The translations under genes were made by a program, and so were the position numbers. Source: Bacillota bacterium (GTDB lineage Bacteria > Bacillota > Clostridia > TANB77 > CAG-465). From it: DNA of 5,826 nucleotides. The stretch is from NCBI GenBank assembly GCA_023460235.1, contig JAEWRE010000071.1:1-5826 (forward strand). Reading direction: 5' to 3'. Below, in pieces: positions 5,070 to 5,826 of this stretch. Position 1 is the stretch's first letter, and the number at the start of each line of letters is the position of its first letter. The notes beneath the pieces are model-generated. The model worked only from the letters and a program-made list of their open reading frames with translations. It was not told the DNA's origin and made no database searches.

Positions 5070-5662
5070 CAATCCCATGCTGAAGACACGGGCTGTACGG
5101 ATTCCTTCATATGCTGCAAGCATGCATTGCACATCTCGCAGTCATCCAGGGCGGTATGGCTCTGGGACTCCCTTATACCGAATGCCTGCATCAAATCTAT
5201 GAGCCTGTGCTTGGGAAGCTCGGGATAGAGTATACGTGACACCCCGCATGTGTCGAAGACCTCGGGTGCAAACTCCTCCCCAATCCTGGAGTATGCGGCT
5301 GCAAGGAACCTTACGTCAAATCCTACGTTGTGGCCTACAACCAAATCGTCAGGGTTCAGGAACATTGAAAGGCCGTCCAATGCTTCATTTATGTCAGGGG
5401 CATCAGCCACCATGTCATCAGTGATTCCTGTGATGTCGGTAATCTCCTGGGGGATTGGAATGGAAGGTTTCACAAGGGTATGGAATTCAGACACCTTGGA
5501 ACCGCTGATGTATCTCACTGCAGCTATGTCTATGATCTCGTTATCAGTAGGTGACAGACCTGTGGTCTCCAAATCCAGTACGACGTAGTCTTCAGGGAAG
5601 GCTATCTTCGGAGCCCTTCTCTTCCTATATAGATCATTGATTGTCAATTCCAAGCTCTCCAT
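5069..5662 (-). CDS. DEDDh 3'-5' exonuclease, DnaQ/PolC epsilon-like
   Basis: This 197-aa protein has the complete DEDDh exonuclease signature. ExoI is VVLDLETTGLSP (D30, E32), ExoII is GHNVGFDVRFL (D116), and ExoIII-epsilon is HTALDD (H169, D174). The block ITDITGITDDMV (74-85) is also typical of the DnaQ/PolC exonuclease group. The family removes nucleotides from the 3' end of DNA or RNA using two metal ions. As a stand-alone domain with no polymerase or helicase part, its substrate cannot be read from sequence. The ATG at 5662 has no clear SD; the ExoI block begins at about residue 27, so any later start would have to be one of the early TTG codons (residues 4 or 6). It lies upstream of the two small-RNA genes on the same strand and was almost adjacent to RNA B before the IS arrived. 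A structured leader precedes it. Confidence 0.9.
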   Translation of the reverse strand: MESLELTINDLYRKRRAPKIAFPEDYVVLDLETTGLSPTDNEIIDIAAVRYISGSKVSEFHTLVKPSIPIPQEITDITGITDDMVADAPDINEALDGLSMFLNPDDLVVGHNVGFDVRFLAAAYSRIGEEFAPEVFDTCGVSRILYPELPKHRLIDLMQAFGIRESQSHTALDDCEMCNACLQHMKESVQPVSSAWD

Positions 5663-5673
5663 TATAAATAATA

Positions 5674-5792
5674 GATCCCGCAGGGGTTCGGAGTTTCCTA
5701 CTGTACAACCCTCTGCCTATATTACTGTCTCGGTGGAATCCATTTCCCTGGACCGTTGTGGGGAGGTTTCGTCTGCTCCTTCCTGCGGAATC
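5674..5792 (-). ncRNA. structured leader or small RNA upstream of the exonuclease gene
   Basis: On the minus strand, GATTCCGCAGG (5792-5782) pairs with CCTGCGGGATC (5684-5674) over 11 bp, enclosing about 97 bases. The single non-Watson-Crick position is U-G on the minus strand and C-A on the plus strand, which favours a minus-strand RNA. The 5' arm begins exactly at the start point predicted from the promoter at 5799-5826. An inner hairpin is possible (CGGT with ACCG, GGAA with TTCC; about 5728-5755). No terminator follows the 3' arm; the exonuclease ATG comes 11 bases later. It is therefore either a structured 5' UTR controlling that gene or a processed RNA. It shares no clear motif with RNAs A and B. 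Confidence 0.5.
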
Positions 5793-5798
5793 TGAGAT

Positions 5799-5826
5799 AA
5801 TATAGTTATACTGTTTTAGATATTAA
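5799..5826 (-). promoter_or_regulatory. possible promoter of the exonuclease unit
   Basis: On the minus strand TATATT (5804-5799) lies six bases before G5792, the first base of the long stem. A weak -35, TTAATA (5826-5821), sits 16 bp further upstream at the very edge of the window. The agreement between start point and stem is the best support; the -35 may be incomplete because the window ends there. Confidence 0.45.

Noticed and set aside
5661..5673. -10-like TATTAT or TATAAT just before the exonuclease ATG, suggesting a second leaderless gene
   Set aside because: No acceptable -35 lies 16-18 bp upstream, and the region is A/T-rich enough for chance matches.
5717..5743. 8-codon mini-ORF in the exonuclease leader (ATG to TAG)
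   Set aside because: It has only a weak purine stretch upstream, no run of regulatory codons, and lies inside the proposed RNA fold; it is likely chance.

Overview
The window looks bacterial, or from a bacteriophage or other replicon of a bacterium. Five transcription units on the minus strand are preceded by recognisable sigma70-type promoters; four of these are TTGACA-17 bp-TAT-type. Three of the units end in clear rho-independent terminators, and SD sequences precede the small ORFs. The minus-strand genes use many AGG/AGA and ATA codons. Small orphan genes beside a DUF2828/vWA protein and a DEDDh exonuclease fit an accessory or phage-like region, but the sequence does not identify the host.

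Layout, in minus-strand reading order (right to left). (1) A promoter and a structured leader or small RNA (about 5674-5792) precede a DnaQ-like 3'-5' exonuclease gene (5069-5662). (2) An IS200/IS605-type element of about 1.8 kb (about 3239-5052, plus strand) carries tnpA and tnpB, both apparently intact. (3) Two tandem small-RNA units follow (about 3179-2998 and 2910-2761), each with a TTGACA promoter, a long-range base-paired stem and a strong terminator. (4) A Ro60-like two-domain protein gene follows (1304-2713; DUF2828 helical region plus a vWA domain with an intact MIDAS). Its promoter places the predicted transcript start on the A of the ATG. (5) A terminator and a new promoter lead into an operon of three small unknown genes (710-1147, 153-695 and a partial gene at 1-172). 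The last two are tandem paralogues.

The main observation is the pair of small-RNA genes directly upstream of the Ro60-like gene. Their central 8-bp stem differs between the copies at two positions, and both differences are compensated on the other arm. Both stems have the same flanks (GA before, AGA after), and both 5' arms are followed by ACAGCA. Small RNAs beside a HEAT-like/vWA Ro60-type gene are the arrangement known for bacterial Ro60 (Rsr) and Y RNAs. I therefore infer a Y-RNA-like ribonucleoprotein locus built on a DUF2828 protein, possibly with the DEDDh exonuclease as nuclease partner. The RNA genes are well supported by sequence; the Y-RNA role and the functional link to the nuclease are inference.

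The IS element interrupts the conserved element upstream of the distal small-RNA promoter. Joining its two flanks restores a second copy of the roughly 50-bp element found upstream of the proximal small-RNA promoter. Before insertion the locus would have been a compact one-strand cassette: exonuclease, RNA B, RNA A, Ro60-like gene.
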